Below, piece by piece: positions 55,286-63,920 of a DNA stretch of 64,000 bases. The translations under genes and the position numbers were made by a program. The notes below the pieces were generated by a model. It was given only the letters and a program-made list of their open reading frames with translations, ran no database searches and was not told the origin of the DNA. The stretch covers positions 2,542,001 through 2,606,000 of the forward strand of contig NZ_JABMEG010000001.1 of assembly GCF_013179735.1 (NCBI RefSeq). The letters are read 5' to 3'. The stretch is from Permianibacter fluminis. Its GTDB lineage: Bacteria > Pseudomonadota > Gammaproteobacteria > Enterobacterales > Permianibacteraceae. Every line of letters starts with the position of its first letter. The stretch's first letter is position 1.

Positions 55286-57798
55286 TTCGGCACATTCAAT
55301 ACGCGCAGTGGCATCCGATTGGCTTGTGCCGACTGGCGTTGGCCACGCAGCGCCAGCAGACCCAGCAGTGCCAGCAGGCTCAATTCAGTGGTGCTACCGC
55401 CACCACCGCCACCACCACCGCCGGATGACTTCGCCGCGGTGGTACTGGTGAACGTATCGGAAACGCCGCCGATGGTCAGGGTGGTGCTGATCGTGGTGCT
55501 GTAGGCGCTTGACGCGATATGACTCAGGCAAACCGTATCGCCATTGCTGATAGTGCTGGCGGTATTGATGAAGGTATTGGTGCAGCCAATGGAGTAGCCG
55601 CCGCTGCCCGACACGGTGATGGCGGCAGGTACCGTCAAGCCGCTGATGGTGATGGTGTTGGAGCGCACCGTGGCATTGCGAGAGAGCCCGGTTTGATCGG
55701 TGAAGCTGAATGCATCCGGTACGGCGTCCGCCGCTGCCGCCGTGGTGGTGGTGAAGTCATCGGAAACATTTCCAACGGTCAGTGTGCTGGTCTTGCTGGT
55801 ATTCAGGGCATTGGCGCTGAGCTGCCGGATGCAGACGGTCTGGCCGTTGCTGATGCTGCCTGCAGTTGCGGTGAAGGTGCCATTGCAACCGATCGAGTAC
55901 TCGCCATTGCTGGTGCTGATCGGTGTCGCAATGTCGATGCCGTTGATGGTCACGGTATTGGACGTGATCCAGCTGTTGACCGCCACCTCGACCTGATCGG
56001 TCAGCGTGAAAGCATCCGGAATGGTATCGACCACTTCGGTGTGGCTGACAAATGTCGCGACAACCGGCATGCCCTGCACGATATCGCCATTGAATTGGGT
56101 GCTAACACCACCGACAGTCAAGGTCGTTGTCTGGTCGGTATCACCGAGGCCGCTGGCGTTGTGCTGCAAGCGAATGGTGTCATCGTTTACTGCCCAACCA
56201 GCATCGGTGGTGAAGGCGCCGCCATTCAGGCTATAGCTGCCATTGCTGACCCGCACCGGCACTTGCACGCCGGCGCTGAGTCCGGTGATGGTTTGACTGT
56301 TCGAGGTCAGCAGCGTGTTGGGCACGACATCCAGTTGCGCACCAAAGCTGATGGCATCGGGTTCGGTATCCAGCACATCGGCCGGTGCCACCGATAGCCG
56401 AGCCAGCATATAAGAGTTGAACGCGTTGCCACCACCGGCATCGTTCAGCGCCCGACCCGCGAGCAGCAATTTGCCATCGCCCTGCAAGGCAATGGTATTG
56501 GGTCGCGCGGCGATCAAGCCAAACGTTTGCCGACTGATGCCGGTCGCGCCGCTGTCGAAGGTGGTGTCGAGTGCGCCGGCGCTGTCGAGGCGGGCAACGA
56601 CGGCTTTGGTGGTAATCACGTTGATGTTGCCGCTCGGCAAGGTGACTTGTGCTTGCGAGCCGGCGACCAGAATGCGGCCGTCGGGCAACCGGGCCAGCTC
56701 ACTGGCGTTGAAAATGCTGCGATTGGAACCCGCCTCCGGTGCGATCAGCGTCATCCCGCTGCTGCCGAAGCTGGTGTCGGTGCTGCCATTGTTGTTCAGC
56801 TTGAGCACGCCGAGCGAGGCGATATTGTCGGTGCTGTCATCGACGGTAGTGGCGATCAGCAAGCTGTTGTCTGGCTGAATCAAAATCTCGTCGCCGAAGT
56901 CGCGCAGACCGGTGCGCAGATCAATGCCACGCACGCCATCCGTGTCGAAGCTGGTATCGAGCGAGCCATCGGCATTGAGCCGCCCCGCGAGTACCTGCAT
57001 GGTGGTGCTGGCACCGACGCTGCCGGTAAAGGCGAGTTTGCCGTTGGGGTAAAGATCAATGCCACTGATGCTGTCGTTGGCACTGCTGGAAAAAGCATAC
57101 AGACGTGTGCCGTTGTTGCCGAAGCTGGTATCGAGCTCACCGGTGGCAGTCAATTGTGCGAAAAAGCTGTCAATGGCGCTACTTTGATTGCTGTCGCCCG
57201 CCACCACAATGCGGCCATCGGGCCGCAACACCATGCCAAACACTCTTTCGCTGGAGCCGGATTTTGCGATGACAGCCAAACCGTCACCGCCACCAAAATC
57301 GGTATCGCGGGTTCCGTCGGCATTGTAACGAACAACAAATATCTCACCGAGGTTTGAGGTCGAGGGATTGTAGGTGAAACCAGACACCACGATCTTGCCA
57401 TCTGCCTGCACCAACACTTTCCAGCCAGCGTCGAAGATACCGGGTACCACATCATCAATGAGGTAACCGGTGCCGTTGAAGGTGGGGTCGAGCGCGCCGT
57501 TCTCGTTGAAACGGGCAACGAAGGTTTGAAACGGAGTCGTGCCATCCACCGGCGTACCGCCTTCACGATCACCCGTCACAACAATTTTGCCGTCGGCCTG
57601 AGTGGTGATTGAATTGATAATGACGAAGTAGTCCGTGCCACTGTCATCAAAAAAAGTTGCGGAATGGACGACCACGCCATCGCCATCAAAGCTGGTGTCC
57701 AGATCGGCACTGGCAGCGTGGCTGTGGCCGGAAAACGCCAGCGCACTGAGCGCAAACAGCGTCGGCAGAACCGGACGGATCGAGGGCAGGCGGGTCAT
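55282..57798 (-). CDS. Surface-anchored delta-60-repeat protein with GlyGly-CTERM sorting signal
   Basis: The 838-residue protein has a signal peptide (LPTLFALSALAFSGHSHA). It carries about seven delta-60 (beta-propeller-like) repeats of the LDTSFDGDGVV / LPDGRILVAG type in the N-terminal half. Three repeats of about 95 residues begin with variants of DTIPDAFTLTDQ. It ends with Ser-Ser, nine Gly, a hydrophobic helix (ELSLLALLGLLALRG) and a basic cluster, the GlyGly-CTERM signal processed by rhombosortases. Unusually about 15 residues follow the basic cluster. A strong AAGGAGT site precedes ATG 57798. It is co-transcribed with the PLA2-like gene. The exact function of the propeller is unknown. 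Confidence 0.85.
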   Translation of the reverse strand: MTRLPSIRPVLPTLFALSALAFSGHSHAASADLDTSFDGDGVVVHSATFFDDSGTDYFVIINSITTQADGKIVVTGDREGGTPVDGTTPFQTFVARFNENGALDPTFNGTGYLIDDVVPGIFDAGWKVLVQADGKIVVSGFTYNPSTSNLGEIFVVRYNADGTRDTDFGGGDGLAVIAKSGSSERVFGMVLRPDGRIVVAGDSNQSSAIDSFFAQLTATGELDTSFGNNGTRLYAFSSSANDSISGIDLYPNGKLAFTGSVGASTTMQVLAGRLNADGSLDTSFDTDGVRGIDLRTGLRDFGDEILIQPDNSLLIATTVDDSTDNIASLGVLKLNNNGSTDTSFGSSGMTLIAPEAGSNRSIFNASELARLPDGRILVAGSQAQVTLPSGNINVITTKAVVARLDSAGALDTTFDSGATGISRQTFGLIAARPNTIALQGDGKLLLAGRALNDAGGGNAFNSYMLARLSVAPADVLDTEPDAISFGAQLDVVPNTLLTSNSQTITGLSAGVQVPVRVSNGSYSLNGGAFTTDAGWAVNDDTIRLQHNASGLGDTDQTTTLTVGGVSTQFNGDIVQGMPVVATFVSHTEVVDTIPDAFTLTDQVEVAVNSWITSNTVTINGIDIATPISTSNGEYSIGCNGTFTATAGSISNGQTVCIRQLSANALNTSKTSTLTVGNVSDDFTTTTAAAADAVPDAFSFTDQTGLSRNATVRSNTITISGLTVPAAITVSGSGGYSIGCTNTFINTASTISNGDTVCLSHIASSAYSTTISTTLTIGGVSDTFTSTTAAKSSGGGGGGGGGSTTELSLLALLGLLALRGQRQSAQANRMPLRVLNVPK

Positions 57799-58017
57799 GA
57801 CAGCTACTCCTTCAGCTGGATACGACAGCTTTCTTGCTGGGCAGATTCGGGTTGGCGGCTTATGGCCGGCCGGTATATGCGGCGGCAGCCGCAGCAAACT
57901 GCAATGACGTTAACAAACTGCCCCCACAGGGTAAAGAACCGCCGGTCTGCCAAACGTGGCCTCGTACACTTTTATACAAAGGCCTGATGGTCGTCGCCGT
58001 GCAGCGACTCGCTTAGA

Positions 58018-58872
58018 ATGAGCGCCTTCGCTGACCTGACGGCCACCACCATGCCGGAATACCTGGGCAATATCGAAAAAATGCGGGCCACACTGGCGGC
58101 GCCCGTGCAATACGCCTTGCCAATCGGCGATTTTCATTTGCCGATGAATGAGTTGATTGGCCAGCGCCTGACGCTGGTGCATACCGGCCGCATTTACTGC
58201 GTGGCCTGCGGCCGCTTGACCAAGAAGAGCTTCAATCAGGGCTATTGCTATCCCTGTTTCACCCGGCTGGCGCAATGTGACAGCTGCATCGTCAAACCGG
58301 AGCTTTGCCATTTTGCTGCCGGTACCTGCCGGGAACCGGAGTGGGGCATGTTGCACTGCATGATTCCGCACGTGGTCTATCTGGCCAACTCTTCCGGTTT
58401 GAAGGTGGGTATCACCCGCCACAATCAGGTGCCTACCCGCTGGCTGGATCAGGGCGCGACGCAGGCGTTGCCGATTCTCTCCGTACAGTCGCGCTACCAA
58501 AGCGGTTTGGCGGAAGTGATATTCAAGGATTTTGTCGCCGACAAAACCGATTGGCGGGCCATGCTGAAAGCTGAAGCGACACCAATGGATTTGCCCGCTC
58601 GCCGTGACGAGCTGCTCGGCAAAGTCCAGTCAGGATTGGCCAGCCTGCGCGAGCGCTTTGGCAGTGACGCGGTGGTCGAGTTGACGCGCGAGCCGATCAG
58701 CATCAGCTATCCGGTGCAGCAATACCCGACCAAAGTCAGTTCGTTTGATTTTGACAAGACGCCGGAAGTGACAGGCCTGCTGCAAGGGATCAAGGGCCAG
58801 TATCTGATCTTCGATACCGGTGTCATCAATCTGCGCAAATTTGGCGGCTATGAGTTGCGGGTTGTTGCCTGA
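58018..58872 (+). CDS. DUF2797 family protein
   Basis: The 284-residue protein has a zinc-like cysteine cluster (CVACGRLTKKSFNQGYCYPCF, then CDSC) and the block HVVYLANSSGLKVGITRHNQVPTRWLDQGA, which has a GIY-YIG-like strand pattern (VYLA...KVGIT). This matches DUF2797 proteins of unknown function. ATG 58018 is taken; ATG 58051 (MPEYLGNIEKM) is an equally possible start since no ribosome site decides. It is divergent from the surface-protein gene. Confidence 0.85.
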   Translation: MSAFADLTATTMPEYLGNIEKMRATLAAPVQYALPIGDFHLPMNELIGQRLTLVHTGRIYCVACGRLTKKSFNQGYCYPCFTRLAQCDSCIVKPELCHFAAGTCREPEWGMLHCMIPHVVYLANSSGLKVGITRHNQVPTRWLDQGATQALPILSVQSRYQSGLAEVIFKDFVADKTDWRAMLKAEATPMDLPARRDELLGKVQSGLASLRERFGSDAVVELTREPISISYPVQQYPTKVSSFDFDKTPEVTGLLQGIKGQYLIFDTGVINLRKFGGYELRVVA

Positions 58873-58901
58873 AAGCGGTGCGCAAGGTGACTGCGAAGCT
58901 T

Positions 58902-58937
58902 GTTGAGTAAGGCCGTTGAGTAAGGCCGTTGGGTAAG
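58902..58937. repeat. 13-bp tandem repeat, nearly three copies
   Basis: GTTGAGTAAGGCC occurs twice perfectly, followed by a partial GTTGGGTAAG, in the 177-bp gap between convergent genes. Function is not apparent. Confidence 0.8.
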
Positions 58938-59049
58938 AAGATCGTGTGAATGGCTTGCTTGAAACGGCAGCCATAATCGCTGGCATTCACAGGCGTTCTT
59001 GCCGCGGTGGTCGAACCGATGATCGACCACCGCGGCAATAGTCAGTGCG

Positions 59050-59916
59050 TTAGCGAACCGCCTTGCTGAAGCGGGCTTCGTTTTCCGCGAACGGGCCGGC
59101 ATTGTTCAGCACTTTGGCGTTGGCAATGGCCTTCAGCCGATCAGCGGGCCGAGGATGGGTTTGCAGCAGCAGCGCCAGCGACGAATCTTCACTGCCGAGC
59201 GCTTCCAGTTTCTGCAGCACCGAGACAAACGCATACGGGTCGTAGCCGGCCTGCGCCATCAGCACAATGCCGTCTTTGTCCGCTTCGTATTCGTCGTCTT
59301 TGTCCAGCCCCCGTGCGTACAAGGCCTTGGTGGCGCCGAGCAGCTTGTCGGCAACCGCGCCTTTGGCGTCGGCATGCTGGCCGCCACTCTTGTTGATTTG
59401 CCGTTCACCGAGATAACCGAGCACATCGGTGGCGGCACCGAGCTGGTTGTTTTTTTGCACGGCTTTCAGATGATGCCGGTGATTGACGTGCTGCACTTCA
59501 TGCGCTAACACACCGGCGAGTTCGGCTTCACTGTCCAGTTTGCGCAGCAGGCCGCGGGTGACAAAAACATAACCACCCGGTGCGGCAAAAGCATTGACGG
59601 TTTCATCTTTCAGCACGCCAAATTTCCACGGCAAGCCCGGACGCGGACTTTGCAGGCTGACCCAGCGGCCGACCTGATTGACGTAACGCTGCAAATTCAC
59701 ATCCGGGTCGAGTGCCGAGGCGCCGAGCAGGGTGCCGGCCATGTGGCCACCGAGAGCAATTTCATCAAGCTCATTCATTTCGCCGGAGTTCGACAGTTTT
59801 TCCGCTGCTGAGACAAACGGGTCGAGTTTGACATCGCCGATTTGCATGCCTTTGAGCGCGCCGCAGCCGGTCAGCGTGATCGCCGCCGCCGTGAGGATGA
59901 CAAGACGCAGATTCAT
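59050..59916 (-). CDS. M48-family metalloprotease lipoprotein
   Basis: The 288-residue protein is a lipoprotein (LTGC lipobox, Cys18). Its M48 domain has HEVQH (139-143) and the third zinc ligand in DDEYEADKDGIVLM. It resembles LoiP/YggG-type outer-membrane quality-control proteases. It is last in the operon cyclase-SH3-M48: its AAGGAG site overlaps the stop of the SH3 gene, 3 nt before the ATG. It probably acts at the inner face of the outer membrane. Confidence 0.9.
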   Translation of the reverse strand: MNLRLVILTAAAITLTGCGALKGMQIGDVKLDPFVSAAEKLSNSGEMNELDEIALGGHMAGTLLGASALDPDVNLQRYVNQVGRWVSLQSPRPGLPWKFGVLKDETVNAFAAPGGYVFVTRGLLRKLDSEAELAGVLAHEVQHVNHRHHLKAVQKNNQLGAATDVLGYLGERQINKSGGQHADAKGAVADKLLGATKALYARGLDKDDEYEADKDGIVLMAQAGYDPYAFVSVLQKLEALGSEDSSLALLLQTHPRPADRLKAIANAKVLNNAGPFAENEARFSKAVR

Positions 59917-59919
59917 CGC

Positions 59920-60426
59920 TTACTCCTTGCCAACGGTGCGGCTGCTGACACCGCCTTGGGCGGCAAATTGGCGGGCGTCCGCATCGCTGACGGCGAACTG
60001 ATCCAGCTTGGCCAGTTCGCGCGGATTTTCTTTTGCCTGTTTCAGATCTTCAGCGGTCAGACCGCGAATGCCGGTCGCGACCGTGGTGTCGGTGCGGCTG
60101 GTGCTGCCCAATTTGACCAAGGTATCGACGCCATTCTTGCCCGGTTTGCTGCTGCCACCGGCTAGCCGGACATGCAGCAGCCGGACCCAGCCTTTGCCCT
60201 GGCTGGTTTCGGCGGCGTACCAACCGCCTTGGCGGTCATTGATCTGCAGCATGCTGCCGGCTGGCAAACTCGCCACGGTTTCCGCTTTGGGTTCGGGCTT
60301 GGTTTTCAGATCGGTAGTGGTCACGGTTTGCGCCTGTTGCGCGGCGTTGACCACTGCGGGCAGACAACATGACAACGCGGCTATCAGCGCTGCCTTCAGC
60401 GCCATTCCAGCTCCAGCCTTGTTCAT
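59920..60426 (-). CDS. Exported bacterial SH3-domain protein
   Basis: The 168-residue protein has a signal peptide (to about VNA) and one bacterial SH3 domain (TTTDLKTKPEPKAETVASLPAGSMLQINDRQGGWYAAETSQGKGWVRLLHVRL, residues about 37-88). A Lys/Ala-rich helical tail follows (GLTAEDLKQAKENPRELAKLDQFAVSDADARQFAAQGG). ATG 60426 gives the signal peptide and has a GAGAGG site. It lies between the cyclase and the protease gene and could bind cell wall or partner protease. Confidence 0.82.
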   Translation of the reverse strand: MNKAGAGMALKAALIAALSCCLPAVVNAAQQAQTVTTTDLKTKPEPKAETVASLPAGSMLQINDRQGGWYAAETSQGKGWVRLLHVRLAGGSSKPGKNGVDTLVKLGSTSRTDTTVATGIRGLTAEDLKQAKENPRELAKLDQFAVSDADARQFAAQGGVSSRTVGKE

Positions 60427-60436
60427 ACGCAGCCTC

Positions 60437-62287
60437 TCATGTCGACCGTCTCCTTGGTTCATATACGACAACCGGTTCAGCCCGGCCCTTCACCTTATAT
60501 TCGCCACACGCAATGAAGTCAAAAGCTTCACCGGTCGCGCGGGTTTGCGCCACACAGGCATCGCGTGTCGATTGTGAAACCAGCACGCGGGCGACGCCTT
60601 TGGTCAGGCCTTCCATGCGGCTGGCCAGATTCACGGTATCGCCTATGGCGGTGTATTCGTACCGTTGTTCCGAACCGAGCATGCCCACCACTGCCGGGCC
60701 GGTGTGCACGCCGATGCCGATGTCAAAATCGGTCAGGCCTTTTTCACTGACGAAGCGTTGCAGTTCATCGCACATGTCGAGCGCTGCCGCGACCGCATGG
60801 TAAGCATGGCGCTCGTCATCGAGCGGAGCACCCCAGAACGCCATGATGGCGTCGCCGATGAATTTGTCGAGCGTGCCCTGATGCCGAAAAATGCAGGCGA
60901 CCTGCTGACTGAAATAATCGTTCAGCAAGGACATGATGACTGGCGCCGGCTGTTTCTCCGACAAGGTGGTGAAGCCGCGGATGTCAGAGAACAGCACCGT
61001 GATATCGCAGTGGCGCGCGGCCAGACTGGCATCGGTCAGTCCATCACGAGCCAATTGCTCGACCACATTGGGATCAAGAAAACGGCCGAACAGATCCAGT
61101 GCCTCGGTGCGGGCATCGCGCTCACGCAAATAGCGCATCAACGCGCCCGACATCAGCAGCAATAACGCCGCCAGCAGCGGAGTGACGACGGCAATTAAAA
61201 CGCCACTGCGAATGGCCAGCACACTCAGCAGTATCAGCAGTGCGGCGGCGGCCACGGCTTGCATGGTCGTGCTGGACAACGAGGTGTTGCTGCGGATGCG
61301 CCAAAACAGCCAGAGCAACAACACGCTGCCGTAACCGAGTTGCCACCAGGCCGAGTAGGCGAGCTCCTGGTGATTCTTGATGTTGTCCAGGGTAATCGCC
61401 AGCATGTAGAGCGCCGGGTACTGGGCACTGACCGCGGTCGGCCGCAGATCGTGATTGCCGGACGCCGTCGAACCAATGAAGACGACCTTGTCGCGAAAGC
61501 GATCATCGGCATCCGCGTTGAGCGCCTTGGCGAATACATCGGCGTAGGAATAGGTCGGGTAGGGCGGTTTGCGCGCACGCCAATCCAGCCGCAGCGTTGC
61601 CTGACCCGGCAAGGCATAGCCCAAATCGCGGGCAACTACGGCCGGCAGCGAATAGAACCGCCAGCCATTGATGTCGCGATACAGCGAATAGCGGCGGGCA
61701 ACACCGTCGGCATCAGGAACAAAATTGATCAGGCCGAGCCGCCAGTGTTCCGGTTTGCCAATGGCCGGCAGAATGAGTTGAGCTTTTGCATTCGGGTCGG
61801 CCTGTGCTGTGCGCTCGATGGCGGCCAGTGGCGGATAACTGTCCAGCCGCCGATCAAGCTGCGGGGTCAGGCTGTTCTGCAACAGCGTCGGCATGTAAAC
61901 GTTGTCGTGGCTGGCCAGCGTTTCCGCGAAATAATCATCGAGTTCGCCACGGAATTTGTCGCGCTCGCTGAACCAGATGTCGAACACGATTTTCTTCGCG
62001 CCCTGATCAGTCAGCCAGTTGACCAATTCCGCGTGGACGCCGCGTGCCCATGGCCAGGAACCGTTGTCCGGCTCCATTGCGGTCATGCTGTAATCATCGA
62101 TATCGATGACCACAATCGACGGATCCGGCAATTGCTGCTCGGCACGCAGGCGGGTCAGCGCATCCAGCCAGAGAAAATCCAGCCGTTGCAGCGGCACGGC
62201 AACGCTGCCCAGCAACAGCAGCAACAGTGTCAGCGCGAGTGCCAGCAGCAGGCTGCGATTTTGCAGGCGATTGCGGCGCGTGATCAT
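60437..62287 (-). CDS. CHASE2-domain class III adenylate/guanylate cyclase
   Basis: The 616-residue protein: an N-terminal helix (about 13-32), a periplasmic CHASE2 sensor domain (about 35-300, IVVIDIDDYSMTAM to the FRDKVVFIGSTASG region), three transmembrane helices (about 310-390), and a catalytic domain. The catalytic metal Asp residues are in FSDIRGFT and FIGDAIMAFWG. The purine-selecting Lys (LDKFIGD) and Asp (YTAIGDTVNLASR) point to ATP as substrate. It would make cAMP in response to an external signal. It is first of the three-gene operon. Confidence 0.92.
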   Translation of the reverse strand: MITRRNRLQNRSLLLALALTLLLLLLGSVAVPLQRLDFLWLDALTRLRAEQQLPDPSIVVIDIDDYSMTAMEPDNGSWPWARGVHAELVNWLTDQGAKKIVFDIWFSERDKFRGELDDYFAETLASHDNVYMPTLLQNSLTPQLDRRLDSYPPLAAIERTAQADPNAKAQLILPAIGKPEHWRLGLINFVPDADGVARRYSLYRDINGWRFYSLPAVVARDLGYALPGQATLRLDWRARKPPYPTYSYADVFAKALNADADDRFRDKVVFIGSTASGNHDLRPTAVSAQYPALYMLAITLDNIKNHQELAYSAWWQLGYGSVLLLWLFWRIRSNTSLSSTTMQAVAAAALLILLSVLAIRSGVLIAVVTPLLAALLLLMSGALMRYLRERDARTEALDLFGRFLDPNVVEQLARDGLTDASLAARHCDITVLFSDIRGFTTLSEKQPAPVIMSLLNDYFSQQVACIFRHQGTLDKFIGDAIMAFWGAPLDDERHAYHAVAAALDMCDELQRFVSEKGLTDFDIGIGVHTGPAVVGMLGSEQRYEYTAIGDTVNLASRMEGLTKGVARVLVSQSTRDACVAQTRATGEAFDFIACGEYKVKGRAEPVVVYEPRRRST

Positions 62288-62418
62288 GTGCGCACCGGGG
62301 CGATGAGGTGATCGGGCTGGTGGCCGAAGTAGTGGCCGAGGTAGCGACCGAGGCTGTGGCCGGGTTCGTGATCGAAGCCGTGACCGAAGGTCAGCGCAGC
62401 AAGCAGCAAATCATCCAT
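62284..62418 (-). CDS. Possible small His/Gly-repeat ORF before the cyclase gene
   Basis: A 44-codon frame from ATG 62418 encodes a 4-residue repeat (TFGH-GFDH-EPGH-SLGR-YLGH-YFGH-QPDH) and overlaps the cyclase start in ATGA, which would permit coupling. The underlying DNA is a degenerate 12-bp tandem repeat (62320-62391). No ribosome site is visible, so coding status is uncertain. Confidence 0.3.
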   Translation of the reverse strand: MDDLLLAALTFGHGFDHEPGHSLGRYLGHYFGHQPDHLIAPVRT

Positions 62419-62452
62419 GAGGCACGACGGACCGTCGTCGGAGAGGTACTGA

Positions 62453-62496
62453 CAGCATACCGGCCGGTGGCGAAAGCGCAACCGGCCGGTATGCTG
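62453..62496 (-). terminator. Strong hairpin after the M16 gene
   Basis: A perfect 16-bp inverted repeat (CAGCATACCGGCCGGT / ACCGGCCGGTATGCTG, 12-nt loop) begins 18 bp beyond the stop of the M16 gene. There is no U-run, so it may stabilise the mRNA end or terminate imperfectly. Confidence 0.7.
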
Positions 62497-62514
62497 ATAT
62501 CAGAATGCCGGATA

Positions 62515-63918
62515 TCAGAACGCTTGATAACTGTCGGTGCTGATATCCACTTGTTTGACTTCACCGTATTTGCCGGCAATACCGCCGATGTCGGCGGCGT
62601 TGCCAATCAGGACGAATTGCAGTTTGTCCTGCGGCAAATGCTGGCGGGCGAGCTGGTTGGCTCGCTCGACGGTCAGGCCTTCGACATCGGCCAGGAAGCG
62701 GTCGAACTGGGCTTTGCTCATGTGGTTGTGATGCAGCACGGTCAGGGCTTCCGCCAGATCGGCGGCGGTTTCAAATTTCGGCGGATACAGACCTTTGACA
62801 TAGGCCTTGGCCGAGGCCAGCGTGGCATCGTCGATGCCCTGGGTCCACAGACGCTGATAAGTTTTCAGCGCCAGATCGATGGCCTTCTCGGTATTCGCCT
62901 TGGCGGTAAAGGTGGTGATGTTGAACAGGCCGCCACCGCGCAGCGCTTGCAGCTGGCTGCGGGCACCATAGGTCAAGCCGGAGTTCACCCGCAGCTCATC
63001 GTTGAGCCAGGAGGTGAAGCGGCCACCGAGGATGGTGTTGACGACCGTCAGCGCGTTGTAATCCGGATGATTGCGGGCCACACCGGCACCACCGATATAA
63101 AGCGTCGTTTCAATCGCATCGGGTTTGTTGACCAGCACCACGCGGGCTTTGTCGACCGCGACCGGCACCGCAGCCGGTTCTTCGGTTTTGCCGGCCGCGT
63201 TGCCGCGCCAGCTGGAAAACGCCTGCGCGATGCGCTTTTTCATGGCCTTGGCATCGTAATCGCCGACGACGATCAAGGCGCTGCCTTGCGGCACATAATG
63301 CTGGCGATAGAAGCGCTCGATGGCATCGCGGTCGAGTGCCTTGACGCTCGATTGCAAGCCGGATACCGGATTTGCGTAGACCGAATCGCGATACATCAGT
63401 TGCTGAAAATAATTGCCGATGACCTGGCGCGGGCTTTGCCGCATCAGCTCCAGTTCCTGCAGACGGCGATCGCGTTTCTTGTTGAACTCGTCGGCCGGAA
63501 AGCTCGGTTGCAGTAGCGCATCGACCAGCATCGGCAGCAGCGTATCGGTATCCTGATTGACGAACTCTGCGGTGATGCCGGCCGTTTCCAGATCAGCGTT
63601 GGCGGTCACGCTGGCGCCCCGCAAATCGAAGGCTTTTTCCAGTTGTTCCTTGCTGTAGCGTTTGCTGCCGAGCAGCAGGCTTTCTGCGGTCAGCAGGGCG
63701 ATGCCGTAGGCGTCGCCATCGGCGATGGCGCCGGCCGGCAGATCCAGCCGGACATGCACCAGCGGCACTTCCTTTTGCGGCATCAGATAGACCGTCAGGC
63801 CGTTGTCGAGTTGGTAGCGCTCGAATGCCGGCAGCTCAAAGTCAGCGTTGGCAGCGCCAGAAAGCGTGCCGGCGAAAACGCCGAACGCTGCGGCCAGCAG
63901 GGTTGTCAGCTTGTTCAT
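62515..63918 (-). CDS. M16-family zinc-peptidase homologue lacking the zinc motif
   Basis: The 467-residue exported protein (signal peptide to about ANA) has the two M16 halves (YQLDNGLTVYLMPQKEVPLVHVRL; later GGARVARN-like and LRVNSGLTYGARS). Where active members have HxxEH, this has YGIALLTAESLLLGS, with no His; so it is the non-catalytic type of M16 subunit, as in heterodimeric two-gene pairs. It starts 2 bp after the stop of the preceding M16 gene (63921-64000), which would be the active partner. Confidence 0.88.
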   Translation of the reverse strand: MNKLTTLLAAAFGVFAGTLSGAANADFELPAFERYQLDNGLTVYLMPQKEVPLVHVRLDLPAGAIADGDAYGIALLTAESLLLGSKRYSKEQLEKAFDLRGASVTANADLETAGITAEFVNQDTDTLLPMLVDALLQPSFPADEFNKKRDRRLQELELMRQSPRQVIGNYFQQLMYRDSVYANPVSGLQSSVKALDRDAIERFYRQHYVPQGSALIVVGDYDAKAMKKRIAQAFSSWRGNAAGKTEEPAAVPVAVDKARVVLVNKPDAIETTLYIGGAGVARNHPDYNALTVVNTILGGRFTSWLNDELRVNSGLTYGARSQLQALRGGGLFNITTFTAKANTEKAIDLALKTYQRLWTQGIDDATLASAKAYVKGLYPPKFETAADLAEALTVLHHNHMSKAQFDRFLADVEGLTVERANQLARQHLPQDKLQFVLIGNAADIGGIAGKYGEVKQVDISTDSYQAF

Positions 63919-63920
63919 GT

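Noticed and set aside
62308-63516. 402-codon plus-strand frame opposite the M16 gene
   Set aside because: It is antisense to a coherent M16 homologue and has no ribosome site or recognisable domain.
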